Assembly: GCA_945482615.1 (NCBI GenBank)
Contig: CALYRG010000005.1
Location: forward strand, 1 to 58,277
Length of the DNA stretch: 58,277 bases
Reading direction: 5' to 3'
From: an uncultured Clostridia bacterium
Lineage (GTDB): Bacteria; Bacillota; Clostridia; Oscillospirales; Oscillospiraceae
How positions within the stretch are numbered: position 1 is the stretch's first letter; every line of letters begins with the position of its first letter. Position numbers and translations under genes: made by a program. Shown here piece after piece: positions 39,970 through 49,938 of this stretch. The notes under the pieces are model-generated. The model ran no database searches. It saw nothing but the letters and a program-made list of their open reading frames with translations, and was not told where the DNA came from.

Positions 39970-42051
39970 TCATTCCTCCGCAGGAGAGGAGTCGAAGTAG
40001 ACCTCCTGGGTGCGCTGGTATTCGCCGTCCACGTAGAGGTCATAGTACACCGTTCCCCTTCCCGTCAGCTCCACATAGGTGCTGGTCTGTCCGGGGGGCA
40101 CCTGCTTGGATGCCAGCACGGTATCCTCCCCCTTCCGGCGAACCTCCAGCATGTACTCCACCTTCCGCTCCGGAACATCGAAGGAAACGGTAATGGTGAC
40201 GGGAGGCGTCGTCTCCTCCGGCGGCTCCGTCTCCACCTGAAGGCCTGCGGAATACTGGATGATGATCTGGGTTGTCACATCCAGCTCCTTGTTCTTGTCT
40301 ACGGACTGGAACACCACCTCATTTACCGGGCGCTGGCTCTCGGTGGGCTCATAGCGCACATTGGTAAAGCCCAGAGGCTCCATGACCTTTTTGGCTGCCT
40401 CCACATCCATGCCGATGAGCTCCGGCATGAACTGCATCACAATATCCGGGCCGGAGCTGACGTAGATATACACCGTCTGGCCTTCCTTCACCTCTTCGTT
40501 GGCGGCAGGGTCGGTGCGGGTGACCACGCCAGCGTCGTAGACGTAGCTGGGCTCCTTCTTGGTCAGGGGCTTGTAGCCCTGCTTTTCCAGAAGGGCATAG
40601 GCTTCCTCCGCCGAGGCGCCCACAAAGTTGTCCATGCGCTTGCTCTCCGGCTCCGGGCCCATGCTCACCGTGATATACAAATCAGACCCCCGCTGGACCT
40701 TCATGCCGCCGGCGGGCTGCTGATCGATGATCTGTCCCTCCCGGTAGGTATCGTGGTACTGCTTGGGATTGAGGTGGATGTTGAAATCTCCGTAGTGCTC
40801 CGCCAGCCCGTCGTCAAAGGTCTGGCCCTGGAGGTACGGAACCTCCACCAGGTCGCGCTCCTGATCCAGCAGCGCACCGTTGAACAGGGCCACCAGAAAC
40901 ACGATGATGGCCATGACCGCCACTGCGCTGCACACTACGATGGCGGTAGCCGCCACCCGGTTGCGCTGTTCTTCCTTCTTCTTCTCCTTGACCTGCTGGC
41001 GGGTGGTGCGGCGCTCCGTCAGAGGGTCCTTCGCAGAGGTGGGCGGCTCCCTGGTGGGGGCGGCGTTCTTCCTGTGCAGGCTCATCCGCTCCGGTGCAGG
41101 CTTCTGGCCGGTCTTGGCCATGACCTTCTTCTCCGCGGTGGTGAGCTTCCCGCCGCCGGGCATACTGTCCGGATGAATGACCTGGGTTGCGTCATCGGTG
41201 AGGAAGTGATAGGGGAAGGCAATGGCGGGGTTCTTCCGGAATTCCTCCATATCCTGGAGCATTTCCGTGGCGGAAACGTACCGGTCCCGCACCTCCAGGG
41301 CCATGGCCTTCATGATGATCTGCTCCAGACCGTAGGGAATGTTGGGGTTCAGGGCGGAGGGACGGCGCGCGCCGCCGTTGATATGCTGGATGGCCACCGC
41401 CACCGCCGATTCGCCGTCGTAGGGCGGACGGCCTGTCATCATCTCATACATGACAACGCCCAGGGAATAGATGTCCGAGCGGTTGTCGGTGTGGCCTCCC
41501 TTGGCCTGCTCCGGGGAGATGTAGTGTACCGAGCCAAGGGCCTCCTTGGTCAGGGTGTTGCTCTTGTTCATCACCCGGGCGATGCCGAAGTCCATGACCT
41601 TCACGGAGCCGTTTTTCAGCACCATGATGTTGTGGGGCTTGATGTCCCGGTGGACGATGCCCCGGCTGTGGGCGTGCTCCAGGCCCTTGGCGATCTGCAT
41701 GGCAAAGTGCAGCGTCTCCTTCCAGTTGAGCACGCCCTTCTTTTCCATGTACTGCTTCAGGGAGATGCCGTCGATAAGCTCCATGACGATGAAGTTCACG
41801 CCGCCCACCGAGGAAACGTCGTACACCTGGACGATGTTGGGGTGACTGAGCATGGCCACGGCCTCGCCCTCCGCCCGGAAGCGGCGGCGGAACTCCTCGT
41901 CCCCGGCAAACTCGTCCTTTAATATCTTGATGGCTACCAGCCGGTTCAGGCGATGGCATAAAGCCTTATAGACCACGGCCATGCCGCCGGTTCCGATGAC
42001 CTCCAGAATCTCGTAGCGGTCATCCAGCAGCCGTCCAATATATTGATCCAT
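39970..42051 (-). CDS. prkC: PASTA-domain Ser/Thr protein kinase PrkC/Stk1
   Basis: A 693-residue membrane kinase. The kinase domain (residues 1-275) has the VAIKIL lysine, HRDIKPHNIM catalytic loop and DFGIAR. A basic juxtamembrane region leads to one transmembrane helix near residues 368-392, then extracellular PASTA repeats (VPYLQGQTFDDGLAEHYG and two or more further units) and a C-terminal beta-rich tail. It senses peptidoglycan fragments and phosphorylates growth and wall proteins. It lies between its phosphatase prpC and rsgA. Confidence 0.95.
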   Translation of the reverse strand: MDQYIGRLLDDRYEILEVIGTGGMAVVYKALCHRLNRLVAIKILKDEFAGDEEFRRRFRAEGEAVAMLSHPNIVQVYDVSSVGGVNFIVMELIDGISLKQYMEKKGVLNWKETLHFAMQIAKGLEHAHSRGIVHRDIKPHNIMVLKNGSVKVMDFGIARVMNKSNTLTKEALGSVHYISPEQAKGGHTDNRSDIYSLGVVMYEMMTGRPPYDGESAVAVAIQHINGGARRPSALNPNIPYGLEQIIMKAMALEVRDRYVSATEMLQDMEEFRKNPAIAFPYHFLTDDATQVIHPDSMPGGGKLTTAEKKVMAKTGQKPAPERMSLHRKNAAPTREPPTSAKDPLTERRTTRQQVKEKKKEEQRNRVAATAIVVCSAVAVMAIIVFLVALFNGALLDQERDLVEVPYLQGQTFDDGLAEHYGDFNIHLNPKQYHDTYREGQIIDQQPAGGMKVQRGSDLYITVSMGPEPESKRMDNFVGASAEEAYALLEKQGYKPLTKKEPSYVYDAGVVTRTDPAANEEVKEGQTVYIYVSSGPDIVMQFMPELIGMDVEAAKKVMEPLGFTNVRYEPTESQRPVNEVVFQSVDKNKELDVTTQIIIQYSAGLQVETEPPEETTPPVTITVSFDVPERKVEYMLEVRRKGEDTVLASKQVPPGQTSTYVELTGRGTVYYDLYVDGEYQRTQEVYFDSSPAEE

Positions 42052-42080
42052 TGTATTGATAGCTCCTTTCCGAATGATCG

Positions 42081-42812
42081 CTAGATGGCCACCAGAACGC
42101 TTGTCACATTGTCCGGTGCGCCCCGGCGTCTGGCAATGCGCAGCATACGCTTGCAGCAGTTGTTTTTATAAACACCGTGGACGACTTCAAAGAGAATCTC
42201 CTGGTCGTCCAGGAGGTTGCTCAGGCCGTCGCTGCACAGCAGCAGAAATTCGCCCTTCACAAGCTCCTTATGGAATATGTCCATTTGCACCGTGGGCTCC
42301 GTGCCCACGGCCCGGGTGATGAAGTTCTTGCCGGGATAGCTCTTGGCCCGCTCCGGGCTCAGCTCCCCCCGATCCACCATCAGCTGCACCAGAGAGTGAT
42401 CCTTGGTCACCTGGGTGATGCCGCCACGGCTGATATGGTAGCCCCGGCTGTCGCCAACGTTGACAAAGGTGGCAGTCCTGCCCTGCACCAGCACCGCAAC
42501 CAGGGTGGTGCCCATGCCGCTGAACTCCTCAAACTGAGCCGACTGGTCGAAGACCGTGAAGTTGGCAAGCTTTACCGCGCTTACCAGCATCTGATCCGCT
42601 TTCTCCTGATCCATACCAGGGGTGTAGCACCGGCGAACCTCCTCCACGAAGACCTCTGCGGCCAGAGAGCTTGCCACATTTCCGGACTTGGCGCCGCCCA
42701 TTCCGTCACACACGATGCACAGCACCGCCGATTTATCCAGCTGTTCAATTCGGAAGGCGTCCTGATTCTGTTTTCGGACACATCCGGGATCCGTCAGTCC
42801 CCAGCTTTGCAT
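42081..42812 (-). CDS. prpC: PP2C-family protein phosphatase PrpC/Stp1
   Basis: A 243-residue manganese-dependent phosphatase. Metal-binding motifs are intact: GCVRKQNQDAF near residue 10, VCDGMGGAKSG near 34, SDGLSNLLDDQE near 193 and GAPDNVTSVLV at the end. It reverses phosphorylation by PrkC, whose gene follows 29 bases downstream. Start ATG follows GAGGAGCTTGCT. Confidence 0.95.
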   Translation of the reverse strand: MQSWGLTDPGCVRKQNQDAFRIEQLDKSAVLCIVCDGMGGAKSGNVASSLAAEVFVEEVRRCYTPGMDQEKADQMLVSAVKLANFTVFDQSAQFEEFSGMGTTLVAVLVQGRTATFVNVGDSRGYHISRGGITQVTKDHSLVQLMVDRGELSPERAKSYPGKNFITRAVGTEPTVQMDIFHKELVKGEFLLLCSDGLSNLLDDQEILFEVVHGVYKNNCCKRMLRIARRRGAPDNVTSVLVAI

Positions 42813-42850
42813 AGCAAGCTCCTCTCGTCTTTCTCTTTCCTGTGCGGAGG

Positions 42851-43885
42851 CTACTGCTCCGCCTTCTGCTTTGTGTATTTCCGGCGCAGCTGCCCGCAGC
42901 TGGCGTCAATGTCGCCGCCCAGAGTCCGCCGGACGGTGGCGGGGATGCCCCCATCCTCCAGAAGCTTCTGAAAGGCCGCTACGTCAGCGCGGGTGCTGGG
43001 CTTTAAGGGGCTTTCCTCCACGTGGTTCAGGGGGATGAGGTTAAAGTGGGCGGGCAGTCCCTTCAGCCGCCGGATCAGCTCCCTGGCATCCTGGGGCCGG
43101 TCATTGACCCCCTGGATCATGGCGTATTCAAAGGATATCCGCCGGGAGGTGGCCGCGTAGTACCGCCGGCAGGCATCCAGCAGCTCCTCTATGGGGTAGG
43201 CCCGGCTCACCGGCATGATGGTGCGGCGGATCTCGTCGTTGGGGGCATGGAGAGACACCGACAGCGTCAACTGTAATTTCTTCGCCGCCAGCTGGTCGAT
43301 CTTCGGCACCAGGCCGCAGGTGGACAGGCTGATGTGCCGCATGGAGATGTTCAGCCCCTGTTCGCTGTTGACCAGCTCCAGGAAGCGCATCACGTTGTCA
43401 AAGTTATCCAGCGGCTCCCCGATGCCCATGAGCACGATGTGGGAGATGGGAAGGCCGCTGTCCCGCTGGGTGAAGGCCACCTGATCCAGCATCTCAAAGG
43501 GCTCCAGCTTCCGCACCAGCCCTCCCAGGGTGGAGGCACAAAAGGCGCAGCCCATCCGGCAGCCCACCTCCGTGGAGATGCACACGGTGTTGCCGTAGTG
43601 GTAGCGCATGAGCACCGTCTCCACGCAGTTGCCGTCGTGCAGCTGCCACAGATATTTGATGGTGCCGTCTTTCTTCGACTCCTGCCTGCGCACCACCTTG
43701 GGTGGGCACAGAGGATACCGCTCCTCCAGCACAGTTCGCAGACTCTTGGGGACGTTGGTCATCTCGTCGTAGCCGTATATGCCCTTTTGCAGCCACCCAT
43801 ACACCTGCCCCGCGCGAAAGGCCGGCTGGCCCATATTTTTGAATACCTCCGCCAGCTCCGTCTGGGTCAGGGATTTGAGATTCAT
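42851..43885 (-). CDS. rlmN: 23S rRNA (adenine-C2)-methyltransferase RlmN
   Basis: A 344-residue radical SAM enzyme. The cluster motif C-x3-C-x2-C (GCRMGCAFCAS) lies near residue 110, GIGEPLDNFDNV near 155, and the C-terminal GGDIDASCGQLR near 330 holds one catalytic cysteine. It methylates A2503 of 23S rRNA and A37 of some tRNAs. ATG 43885 overlaps the rsmB stop by four bases. Confidence 0.95.
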   Translation of the reverse strand: MNLKSLTQTELAEVFKNMGQPAFRAGQVYGWLQKGIYGYDEMTNVPKSLRTVLEERYPLCPPKVVRRQESKKDGTIKYLWQLHDGNCVETVLMRYHYGNTVCISTEVGCRMGCAFCASTLGGLVRKLEPFEMLDQVAFTQRDSGLPISHIVLMGIGEPLDNFDNVMRFLELVNSEQGLNISMRHISLSTCGLVPKIDQLAAKKLQLTLSVSLHAPNDEIRRTIMPVSRAYPIEELLDACRRYYAATSRRISFEYAMIQGVNDRPQDARELIRRLKGLPAHFNLIPLNHVEESPLKPSTRADVAAFQKLLEDGGIPATVRRTLGGDIDASCGQLRRKYTKQKAEQ

Positions 43886-45186
43886 GGCTTTCTCCTTAGC
43901 TTGCAGATAAAAAATCCGTCGGTGTCGTACTGGCCGGGGATAAAGGTAAACATTCCCGTTGTATTCTCCGGAAGCTTTTCCAGCTTTTCGGGGACAAACT
44001 CCCGGTTTTCTGCCAGAAATGCCGCCGCGACCTCCTCATTTTCCCCCCGGAGCACCGTACAGGTGGAGTACAGCAGCACCCCGCCGGGGCGCACGTACCG
44101 GGCCTGGTTCCGGAGGATCGCCAGCTGCAGCTCCGGAAGCAGGTGAATCTGGCTCAGGTCTTTGTAGCGGATATCCGGCTTCTTGCGGATGATGCCCAGC
44201 CCCGAGCAGGGGACGTCCGCAATGACGCAGTCCATGGCGTTTTCCCACTCCGGGACAAATTGGGCTGCGTCCTGTACCCGGGCAGTGATATTGGTAAGCC
44301 CTAACCGCTGGACGCCTTTTTCCAGCAGCAGCCGCTTGTGGTCATAGATATCGCAGGAGATGATCTGTCCTTTGCCGCCCATGGCAATGGCGGCGGCAAA
44401 GCTCTTGCCCCCGGGGGCGGCGCAGCAGTCCAGCACTCTTGCCCCCTCCCTGGGAAGCCCCGCGCACAGAACGCTGACGTGGGCCGCCGGATCCTGGACG
44501 TAGTACAGCCCCTTTTGGAAGGAGGGAAGCTTTTCAAGGCTCCCGGTGCCGGACAGCAGCAGGCAGTCAGGCAGCCAGGGATGCGCCTTTGCGGTGACCC
44601 CCTCCGCCTCCAGAATGGAGACAGCCTCCCGGGCCGTGACCCGGAGGGTATTCACCTGCACCGCCGTGTCGGGCATACCGTTGTCGGTGATGAGCATGGG
44701 CTCCAAAGCGCCCTTGGGCAGATTCTTTTTCAGCAGGGAAATCAGCTCGTCCGGGTGACTGTATTTTTCCGCATAGCCGGTGGGAGCCGTTAAGTTGTCC
44801 TTCTGCCGCAGAGCCGCCCGAAGGACGGCGTTGACCAGCCCCGCCGCCTTGGGATTGGGGCAGTATTTCTTGGCCAAAGCCACGCTTTCATTCACCGCGG
44901 CGGAGTCCGGAATCCGGTCCATTTCCAGAATCTGGTACAGCCCCAGCCGCAGACAGTCCAGGGCCACCGGATGCAGGGCGCTGCGCTTGCCGGTGAGCAG
45001 CTGCTCCAGGTAAAAGTCCAGCTTCATCCGGTTCTGGGTCACGCCGTAGCACAGAAAGGACGCCAGCGCCGCATCCCGGGCATCCAGCCTGTCCCGGCGC
45101 AGGGCCTCCTTCAGAGCGGCATTGACCCAGGCGCCGTCCCGGCGGCAGGCTGTCAGCACGGACAGCGCCGTCTGACGGGCGCTCAC
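43882..45186 (-). CDS. rsmB: 16S rRNA (cytosine-C5)-methyltransferase RsmB
   Basis: A 434-residue enzyme: an N-terminal NusB-like RNA-binding domain (residues 1-140) and a Rossmann methyltransferase domain with DCCAAPGGKS near residue 247, catalytic PCSGLG near 318 and the second cysteine in YSTCTVLRGENE near 372. It modifies C967 of 16S rRNA. The start is taken as GTG 45186, which overlaps the fmt stop (GTGA) and gives the usual length; the longer frame is antisense-like leader. No closer ATG is better supported. Confidence 0.92.
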   Translation of the reverse strand: MSARQTALSVLTACRRDGAWVNAALKEALRRDRLDARDAALASFLCYGVTQNRMKLDFYLEQLLTGKRSALHPVALDCLRLGLYQILEMDRIPDSAAVNESVALAKKYCPNPKAAGLVNAVLRAALRQKDNLTAPTGYAEKYSHPDELISLLKKNLPKGALEPMLITDNGMPDTAVQVNTLRVTAREAVSILEAEGVTAKAHPWLPDCLLLSGTGSLEKLPSFQKGLYYVQDPAAHVSVLCAGLPREGARVLDCCAAPGGKSFAAAIAMGGKGQIISCDIYDHKRLLLEKGVQRLGLTNITARVQDAAQFVPEWENAMDCVIADVPCSGLGIIRKKPDIRYKDLSQIHLLPELQLAILRNQARYVRPGGVLLYSTCTVLRGENEEVAAAFLAENREFVPEKLEKLPENTTGMFTFIPGQYDTDGFFICKLRRKP

Positions 45187-46091
45187 CCTTTCAGGGGATG
45201 GCCCCGGAAATAGTCGGGGGCCGCCATCCGCTTTCCCCCCTGGGCCTGTAAGGACGTGATTTCCACCGCGCCCTCCCCACAGGCAATTTGAAGTCCGGTC
45301 TTGCTGATGCCCAGAATCTGGCCGGGCTTCCCGGAGCCGGGGATGCATTTCGTCTCAAATACCTTAAACAGGGTGCCCTGAAGCTCCATGGTTGCAATGG
45401 GCCAGGGGTTCAGGCCCCGGACATGGTCGTGAACCTGCCGGGCGGATTTCGTAAAGTCAATGGGGCAGATGCTTTTGTCCAGCATGGGGGCGTAGGAGAC
45501 CAGAGCCTCGTCCTGAGGCTTGGCGGAAACCGGCCCCGCTGCCAGCCGGGTCAGGGTCTTGCTCAGAAGAACCGCTCCCAGCTCCGTCAGCCGGTCCAGC
45601 AGCTGCCCCGCCGTCTCATTTTCCCCGATGGCGGTGGGCACAGCATCGATGATGTCTCCTGCGTCCATCTCCCGGCACAGGTACATGGCGGTGACGCCGG
45701 TCTCCTGATCGCCGTTCAGCACCGCCCACTGGTAGGGGGCGGAGCCCCGGTACTTGGGTAAGAGGCTGGCGTGGATGTTGATGCAGCCCAGGGTTGGGAT
45801 GTCCAGCACCCGCTGGGGCAGAATCCGGCCATAGGCCACCACCGCACACACATCGGGCCGCAGGGAGCGCAGGGTCTCCACCGTCTCGTCCTCCCGGAAG
45901 GTCTCCGGCTGGAATACAGGGATTCCCGCGCTCTGGGCCACCTCCTTCACAGGCGGGGCCACCAGCTTCATCCCCCGGCCCTTGGGCCGGTCGGGCTGGG
46001 TGTATACGCCGACGACCTCAAAGCCGTCGGCAAGGATCTGTTTCAGGCACTGGGCCGCAATGTCCGGCGTGCCCATGAAAACCACACGCAT
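45183..46091 (-). CDS. fmt: Methionyl-tRNA formyltransferase Fmt
   Basis: A 302-residue enzyme that formylates initiator Met-tRNA. The N-terminal domain has VFMGTPDIAA at the start, then NIHASLLPKYRGSAPYQWAVL (catalytic Asn and His, near residue 104) and the catalytic Asp in the AGDII segment near 140. The C-terminal OB-like domain runs from about residue 205. The start follows GGAGGGATACC. It is adjacent to def, as usual. Confidence 0.96.
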   Translation of the reverse strand: MRVVFMGTPDIAAQCLKQILADGFEVVGVYTQPDRPKGRGMKLVAPPVKEVAQSAGIPVFQPETFREDETVETLRSLRPDVCAVVAYGRILPQRVLDIPTLGCINIHASLLPKYRGSAPYQWAVLNGDQETGVTAMYLCREMDAGDIIDAVPTAIGENETAGQLLDRLTELGAVLLSKTLTRLAAGPVSAKPQDEALVSYAPMLDKSICPIDFTKSARQVHDHVRGLNPWPIATMELQGTLFKVFETKCIPGSGKPGQILGISKTGLQIACGEGAVEITSLQAQGGKRMAAPDYFRGHPLKG

Positions 46092-46112
46092 GGTATCCCT
46101 CCGTCAGATAGG

Positions 46113-46586
46113 TTACTCCGGGTTTTTCAGCTCTTCCTCCGTGAGGAAGCGATCCATGACCTCTGTGAAGACGATGCCGTCCAGGTGATCCAGCTCATGG
46201 CAGAAGCACCGGGCGGTCAGCCCCTCTCCCTCGGCCTCGAACCAGTTGCCGTCCCGATCCTGGGCCCGCACCTTGGCATAGCTGGGCCGGGTCACCAGGC
46301 CGTACTTGCCGGGAACGCTGAGGCAGCCTTCCGCCCCGGTCTGCTCTCCGGAGGTCTCCACCAGAGTGGGGTTGACCAGCTCCAGAATCTCCTCACCGGT
46401 GTCCACAACGACCACCCGGCGCAGAATGCCCACCTGGGGCGCCGCCAGTCCTACGCCGTCGGCCTCCTCCAAAGTATCTTTCATATCCTTCAGAAGCTTG
46501 TGCAGCTTCCAGTCAAAGGAGGTCACCTCCCGGCAGGTCTTGTGCAGGGCGGATTCGTCCACTGTCAGAATTTTACGCAGTCCCAT
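46113..46586 (-). CDS. def: Peptide deformylase Def
   Basis: A 157-residue metalloenzyme that removes the N-formyl group from nascent proteins. All three motifs are present: GVGLAAPQVG near residue 43, EGCLSVPG near 87 with the metal-binding cysteine, and CHELDHLDG near 130 with the two metal-binding histidines and catalytic Glu. It lies between priA and fmt. Confidence 0.96.
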   Translation of the reverse strand: MGLRKILTVDESALHKTCREVTSFDWKLHKLLKDMKDTLEEADGVGLAAPQVGILRRVVVVDTGEEILELVNPTLVETSGEQTGAEGCLSVPGKYGLVTRPSYAKVRAQDRDGNWFEAEGEGLTARCFCHELDHLDGIVFTEVMDRFLTEEELKNPE

Positions 46587-46627
46587 GTTGTATCCTCTTT
46601 TCTGTTCTATTCTATGGAAACTCGGCT

Positions 46628-49081
46628 TTATACTTCAAAGCCGTTGACATCAATGTAGGCGCTGACGCCGCGCATCTGCTTATCCGTGCCAAACTGCCGG
46701 AGCATGGAGGCCAGCAGCAGCCGAAGAGGCCTCGTCATGCGGCAGCGCAGGGTCAGCTGGCAGCGGTAGCGGAAGTTGATTTTGGGCACCACACAGGGGG
46801 CGGGCCCCAGCACCGTCAGCTGCTCCCGACAATAGTCCGGCTGGGCCATGGCGGCAAGCACACTGTCCCGAAACTTGCAGGCCCCCCGGAAGATCCACTG
46901 CTCGTCCTCTCCGGTGAAGATTACCGAAACAAGGTCGCCGAAGGGGGGCGCGTTCTGCACCCGGCGAAGATTGATTTCCAGGTTATAGAAGCTGTCGTAG
47001 TCCTGTTTGGCCGCCAGCGTCAGGATGCTGTGCTCCGGCGCCAGGGTCTGCAAAATGGCCCGGCCAGGAGTCTCCCCCCGGCCTGCCCGGCCCACTACCT
47101 GGGTCAGCAGGTTGAAGGTGGTCTCTCCCGCCCGGTAGCCGCCGGTGTACAGGCTCAGATCCGCGTCCAGCACCCCAACCAGGGTCACCCGGGGCAGGTT
47201 CAGGCCCTTGGCCACCATCTGTGTGCCGATGAGCACCGGAATCCGCTCCTGCTGGAAGCGTTCGAGAATCTTTTCGTGGGTGTTCACGGCGCTGACCGTG
47301 TCCGTGTCCATCCGCAGAACCGGCATCTCCGGGAACAGCTCCGCCATCACCTCCTGCACCTTCTGGGTGCCGCAGCCCAGGGTTTTCAGAGGGCCGCCGC
47401 AGGTGGGGCAGCGGCTGGGAGCGCTCTGGGAGAAGCCGCAGTAGTGGCACATCAGCCGCCCGTTGGCGCTGTGGTAGGTCAGCCGTACGCCGCACCGGGG
47501 GCACTCCGGGGCCTTGCCGCAGTCCACGCATTGCAGGGCGCGGCTGTTGCCCCGGCGGTTGATGAGCAATATCGCCTGGTTTCCCGCCTGGACGGTCTCC
47601 ATCAGAGCCTGGCGCAGGGGGATGCTCAGAGGGGTATCGTTGCCCATTTCCAGCTCATGGCGCATATCCACGATCTGGGTTTGGGGCAGGGGCCGTCCGT
47701 TGTAGCGCCCCGGCAGACGGTAGAGGGTGTAGTCCCCGGCCTTGGCGTGGTACATGGTCTGAACCGCCGGGGTGGCAGAGCCCAGCAGCACCAGGGCCTT
47801 CTCCCGGGTGCCCCGGAGGATGGCCACCTCCCGGGCGGAGTACCGGGGCACATTTTCGGATTTATAGGAATGCTCCTGTTCCTCATCCAGAATAATCAGG
47901 CCAGGGGTGCAGGGGGCGAACACCGCGGAGCGGGTACCCACCACCACCTTGGCCTGCCCATTTCGGACACGGAGCCATTGGTCTCGTCGTTCTCCGGCCC
48001 CCAGGCTGCTGTGGAGCACTGCCACCTGCTGGCCAAAATAGGCTGCCATCAGCCCCAGAAGCTGGGGCGTCAGGGCAATTTCCGGCACCAGAAGCAGGGC
48101 GCTTTTTCCCTCCTCCAGGCACCGCTGGATCAGTCGGATATACACGGCGGTCTTGCCGGAGCCGGTGACGCCATACAGCAGGGCCACCCCCGGGGTGTCG
48201 GACAACAGCTGCTTCTGAAGACCCTGATAGCAGGTCTCCTGCTCCGGTGTCAGCACCAGAGGGCCGTTAAGCTTCGCAGGTTTGATCTCCCGGCAGCGGA
48301 GCACCGGGCGTTCCTCCAATGTCAGATATCCCAGACCTTCCAGCCGTTTCAGGGTTTGCAGGGTGCAGCCGGTGTAGTAGCACAGCTCCTTGGCCGCGGC
48401 AGCGCCCACACCGCACAGCAGATGCAGAACCTCCTGCTGCAGCCGGGCGGAGCGGGGACGGCTGTCCGCAAACTCCATGGCTTCCTCCGGGGGCACCGCC
48501 AGAACGGCAATGCGCTCCGTCCGGTCAGACAGCCGCTGGCGGAAGTCTTTGTCCAGGGTGATCCACTTTTTCCCGGCCAGGTACTTGAGAATCGCCTCCC
48601 GGTCTTCTTCCCCGGGGATCAGCTCCCGCAGACGGCTTTCCTCCGCCTGACCTCCCAGGGCTTCCAGAAGCTCCAGAACCTCCCGGGCTCCGGCCTTGCG
48701 GATGGTCTTCTCCTTCCAGGATCGATCCTCCGAAAGCCTCAAGGTCTCCTTTGCCTCCATCCACACCGCCGCAGGCAGCATGGCCCGGACGGCATCAAAG
48801 AAGGTGCAGAAATACCGCTCCCGGAGAAACGCCGCCAGACGGAGCTGGTGGTTCGTCAGCAGGGGGGTGTCGTCCAGACAGGTTTCCACGCATTTGAGCC
48901 CCTGGGGATTTCCATCCTCCAGGGACAAAACGATGCCCTCGGTGCGCCGGTTTCCCCGGCCGAAGGGAAGGCTGACCCGCTGTCCGGGAGACAGGGTCAT
49001 ATCCTCGGGAACCCGGTAGGAGTATGGCTTGTCAATGGCAAAATTGGCCGCTGCAACAGCAATTTTTCCGATCAAAGCCAT
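46628..49081 (-). CDS. priA: Primosomal replication-restart helicase PriA
   Basis: An 817-residue superfamily 2 helicase. An N-terminal DNA-binding domain leads to Walker A GVTGSGKTAVY near residue 305, Walker B ILDEEQEHSYK (DEEQ in place of the common DEEH), and the zinc-binding insertion of paired cysteines (CVDCGKAPECPRCG, CHYCG, CPTCGG) near residues 510-550. Motifs V-VI include LNLPRVTLVGVLDADLSL and QVVGRAGRG. It reloads the replisome at stalled forks. The length is slightly above the usual 730-800. Confidence 0.95.
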   Translation of the reverse strand: MALIGKIAVAAANFAIDKPYSYRVPEDMTLSPGQRVSLPFGRGNRRTEGIVLSLEDGNPQGLKCVETCLDDTPLLTNHQLRLAAFLRERYFCTFFDAVRAMLPAAVWMEAKETLRLSEDRSWKEKTIRKAGAREVLELLEALGGQAEESRLRELIPGEEDREAILKYLAGKKWITLDKDFRQRLSDRTERIAVLAVPPEEAMEFADSRPRSARLQQEVLHLLCGVGAAAAKELCYYTGCTLQTLKRLEGLGYLTLEERPVLRCREIKPAKLNGPLVLTPEQETCYQGLQKQLLSDTPGVALLYGVTGSGKTAVYIRLIQRCLEEGKSALLLVPEIALTPQLLGLMAAYFGQQVAVLHSSLGAGERRDQWLRVRNGQAKVVVGTRSAVFAPCTPGLIILDEEQEHSYKSENVPRYSAREVAILRGTREKALVLLGSATPAVQTMYHAKAGDYTLYRLPGRYNGRPLPQTQIVDMRHELEMGNDTPLSIPLRQALMETVQAGNQAILLINRRGNSRALQCVDCGKAPECPRCGVRLTYHSANGRLMCHYCGFSQSAPSRCPTCGGPLKTLGCGTQKVQEVMAELFPEMPVLRMDTDTVSAVNTHEKILERFQQERIPVLIGTQMVAKGLNLPRVTLVGVLDADLSLYTGGYRAGETTFNLLTQVVGRAGRGETPGRAILQTLAPEHSILTLAAKQDYDSFYNLEINLRRVQNAPPFGDLVSVIFTGEDEQWIFRGACKFRDSVLAAMAQPDYCREQLTVLGPAPCVVPKINFRYRCQLTLRCRMTRPLRLLLASMLRQFGTDKQMRGVSAYIDVNGFEV

Positions 49082-49131
49082 ACACGATCCTCCCCGGGAA
49101 TGTTTTCACGCCCTGTAAAATGCGACTGTTT

Positions 49132-49338
49132 TCAGTTGCGGTATTCTTCCTTCACGGAAGCAGTAAGAGAGCCCTCGGCCACCTCCTGGATGGCCATGGT
49201 CACAGGCTTCTCCGGCAGATCCTCCTGGAAGGCCTCGGCCTCGGCAGCAATCTGCCGTGCCCGGTGGGCCACCACATTTACCAGCAGATACCGGCTGTCC
49301 ACATTCTTCAAAAGCTCAGCTACAGGGGGGTAAAGCAT
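49132..49338 (-). CDS. rpoZ: RNA polymerase omega subunit RpoZ
   Basis: A 68-residue protein beginning MLYPPVAELLKNVDSRYLLVNVVAHRAR, the conserved omega core, with a C-terminal VTMAIQEVAEG helix. It stabilises the beta' subunit of RNA polymerase. ATG 49338 is chosen because GGAGG stands 8 bases before it; two earlier in-frame starts are too close to or within that site. It follows gmk as in most Firmicutes. Confidence 0.93.
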   Translation of the reverse strand: MLYPPVAELLKNVDSRYLLVNVVAHRARQIAAEAEAFQEDLPEKPVTMAIQEVAEGSLTASVKEEYRN

Positions 49339-49392
49339 GTTCATTTCCTCCAAAATCTCAAATGTACAAAATCTATAAAAGCTCTGAATATC

Positions 49393-49938
49393 TCAGAAGT
49401 TCTCGATAAGTTTCAGCATTTCCTGGGCACAGCGGTCGGCATCGTCGTTGACAAGGACGTGGTCGTACCACACCCGCTGCTCCATTTCCCATTTGGCCCG
49501 CTCCAGCCGCAGGACAATCTGCTCCTCCGGGGTGTCGCCCCGGCCCCGGATGCGTTTTTCCAGCTCTTCCATGCTGGGGGGCATGATGAACAGCAGCAGG
49601 GCCTCCGGCGCAGAGGTCTTCACCTGCCGGGCGCCCTTGGGCTCAATATCCAGCAGCACGGAGCCATGGCGCAGCTTTTCCTCCGCCTGGGCCCGGGGGG
49701 TGCCATAGTAGTTGGCCATGTGGGCGTCATACTCTAAGAATTCTCCCCGGCGGATCATGTCCTCAAACTTTTCTTTGGTGATGAAGTAATAGTGCACCCC
49801 ATCCACCTCGCCGGGTCTGGGAGGACGGGTGGTGGCGGAGACGGAGAAGGACAGATCGTGTCTTCGTTCCATCACCTTTTTCAGGACGGTTCCCTTTCCC
49901 ACGCCGGATGCGCCGGACACAACAATGAGCCTTGTCAT
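49393..49938 (-). CDS. gmk: Guanylate kinase Gmk
   Basis: A 181-residue enzyme converting GMP to GDP. The P-loop [10 protein letters not shown] is at residues 8-17; the GMP-binding part includes [13 protein letters not shown] near 35 and the lid [19 protein letters not shown] near 69. ATG 49938 overlaps the remA stop by four bases and removes an upstream extension not found in the family. Confidence 0.96.
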   Translation of the reverse strand: MTRLIVVSGASGVGKGTVLKKVMERRHDLSFSVSATTRPPRPGEVDGVHYYFITKEKFEDMIRRGEFLEYDAHMANYYGTPRAQAEEKLRHGSVLLDIEPKGARQVKTSAPEALLLFIMPPSMEELEKRIRGRGDTPEEQIVLRLERAKWEMEQRVWYDHVLVNDDADRCAQEMLKLIENF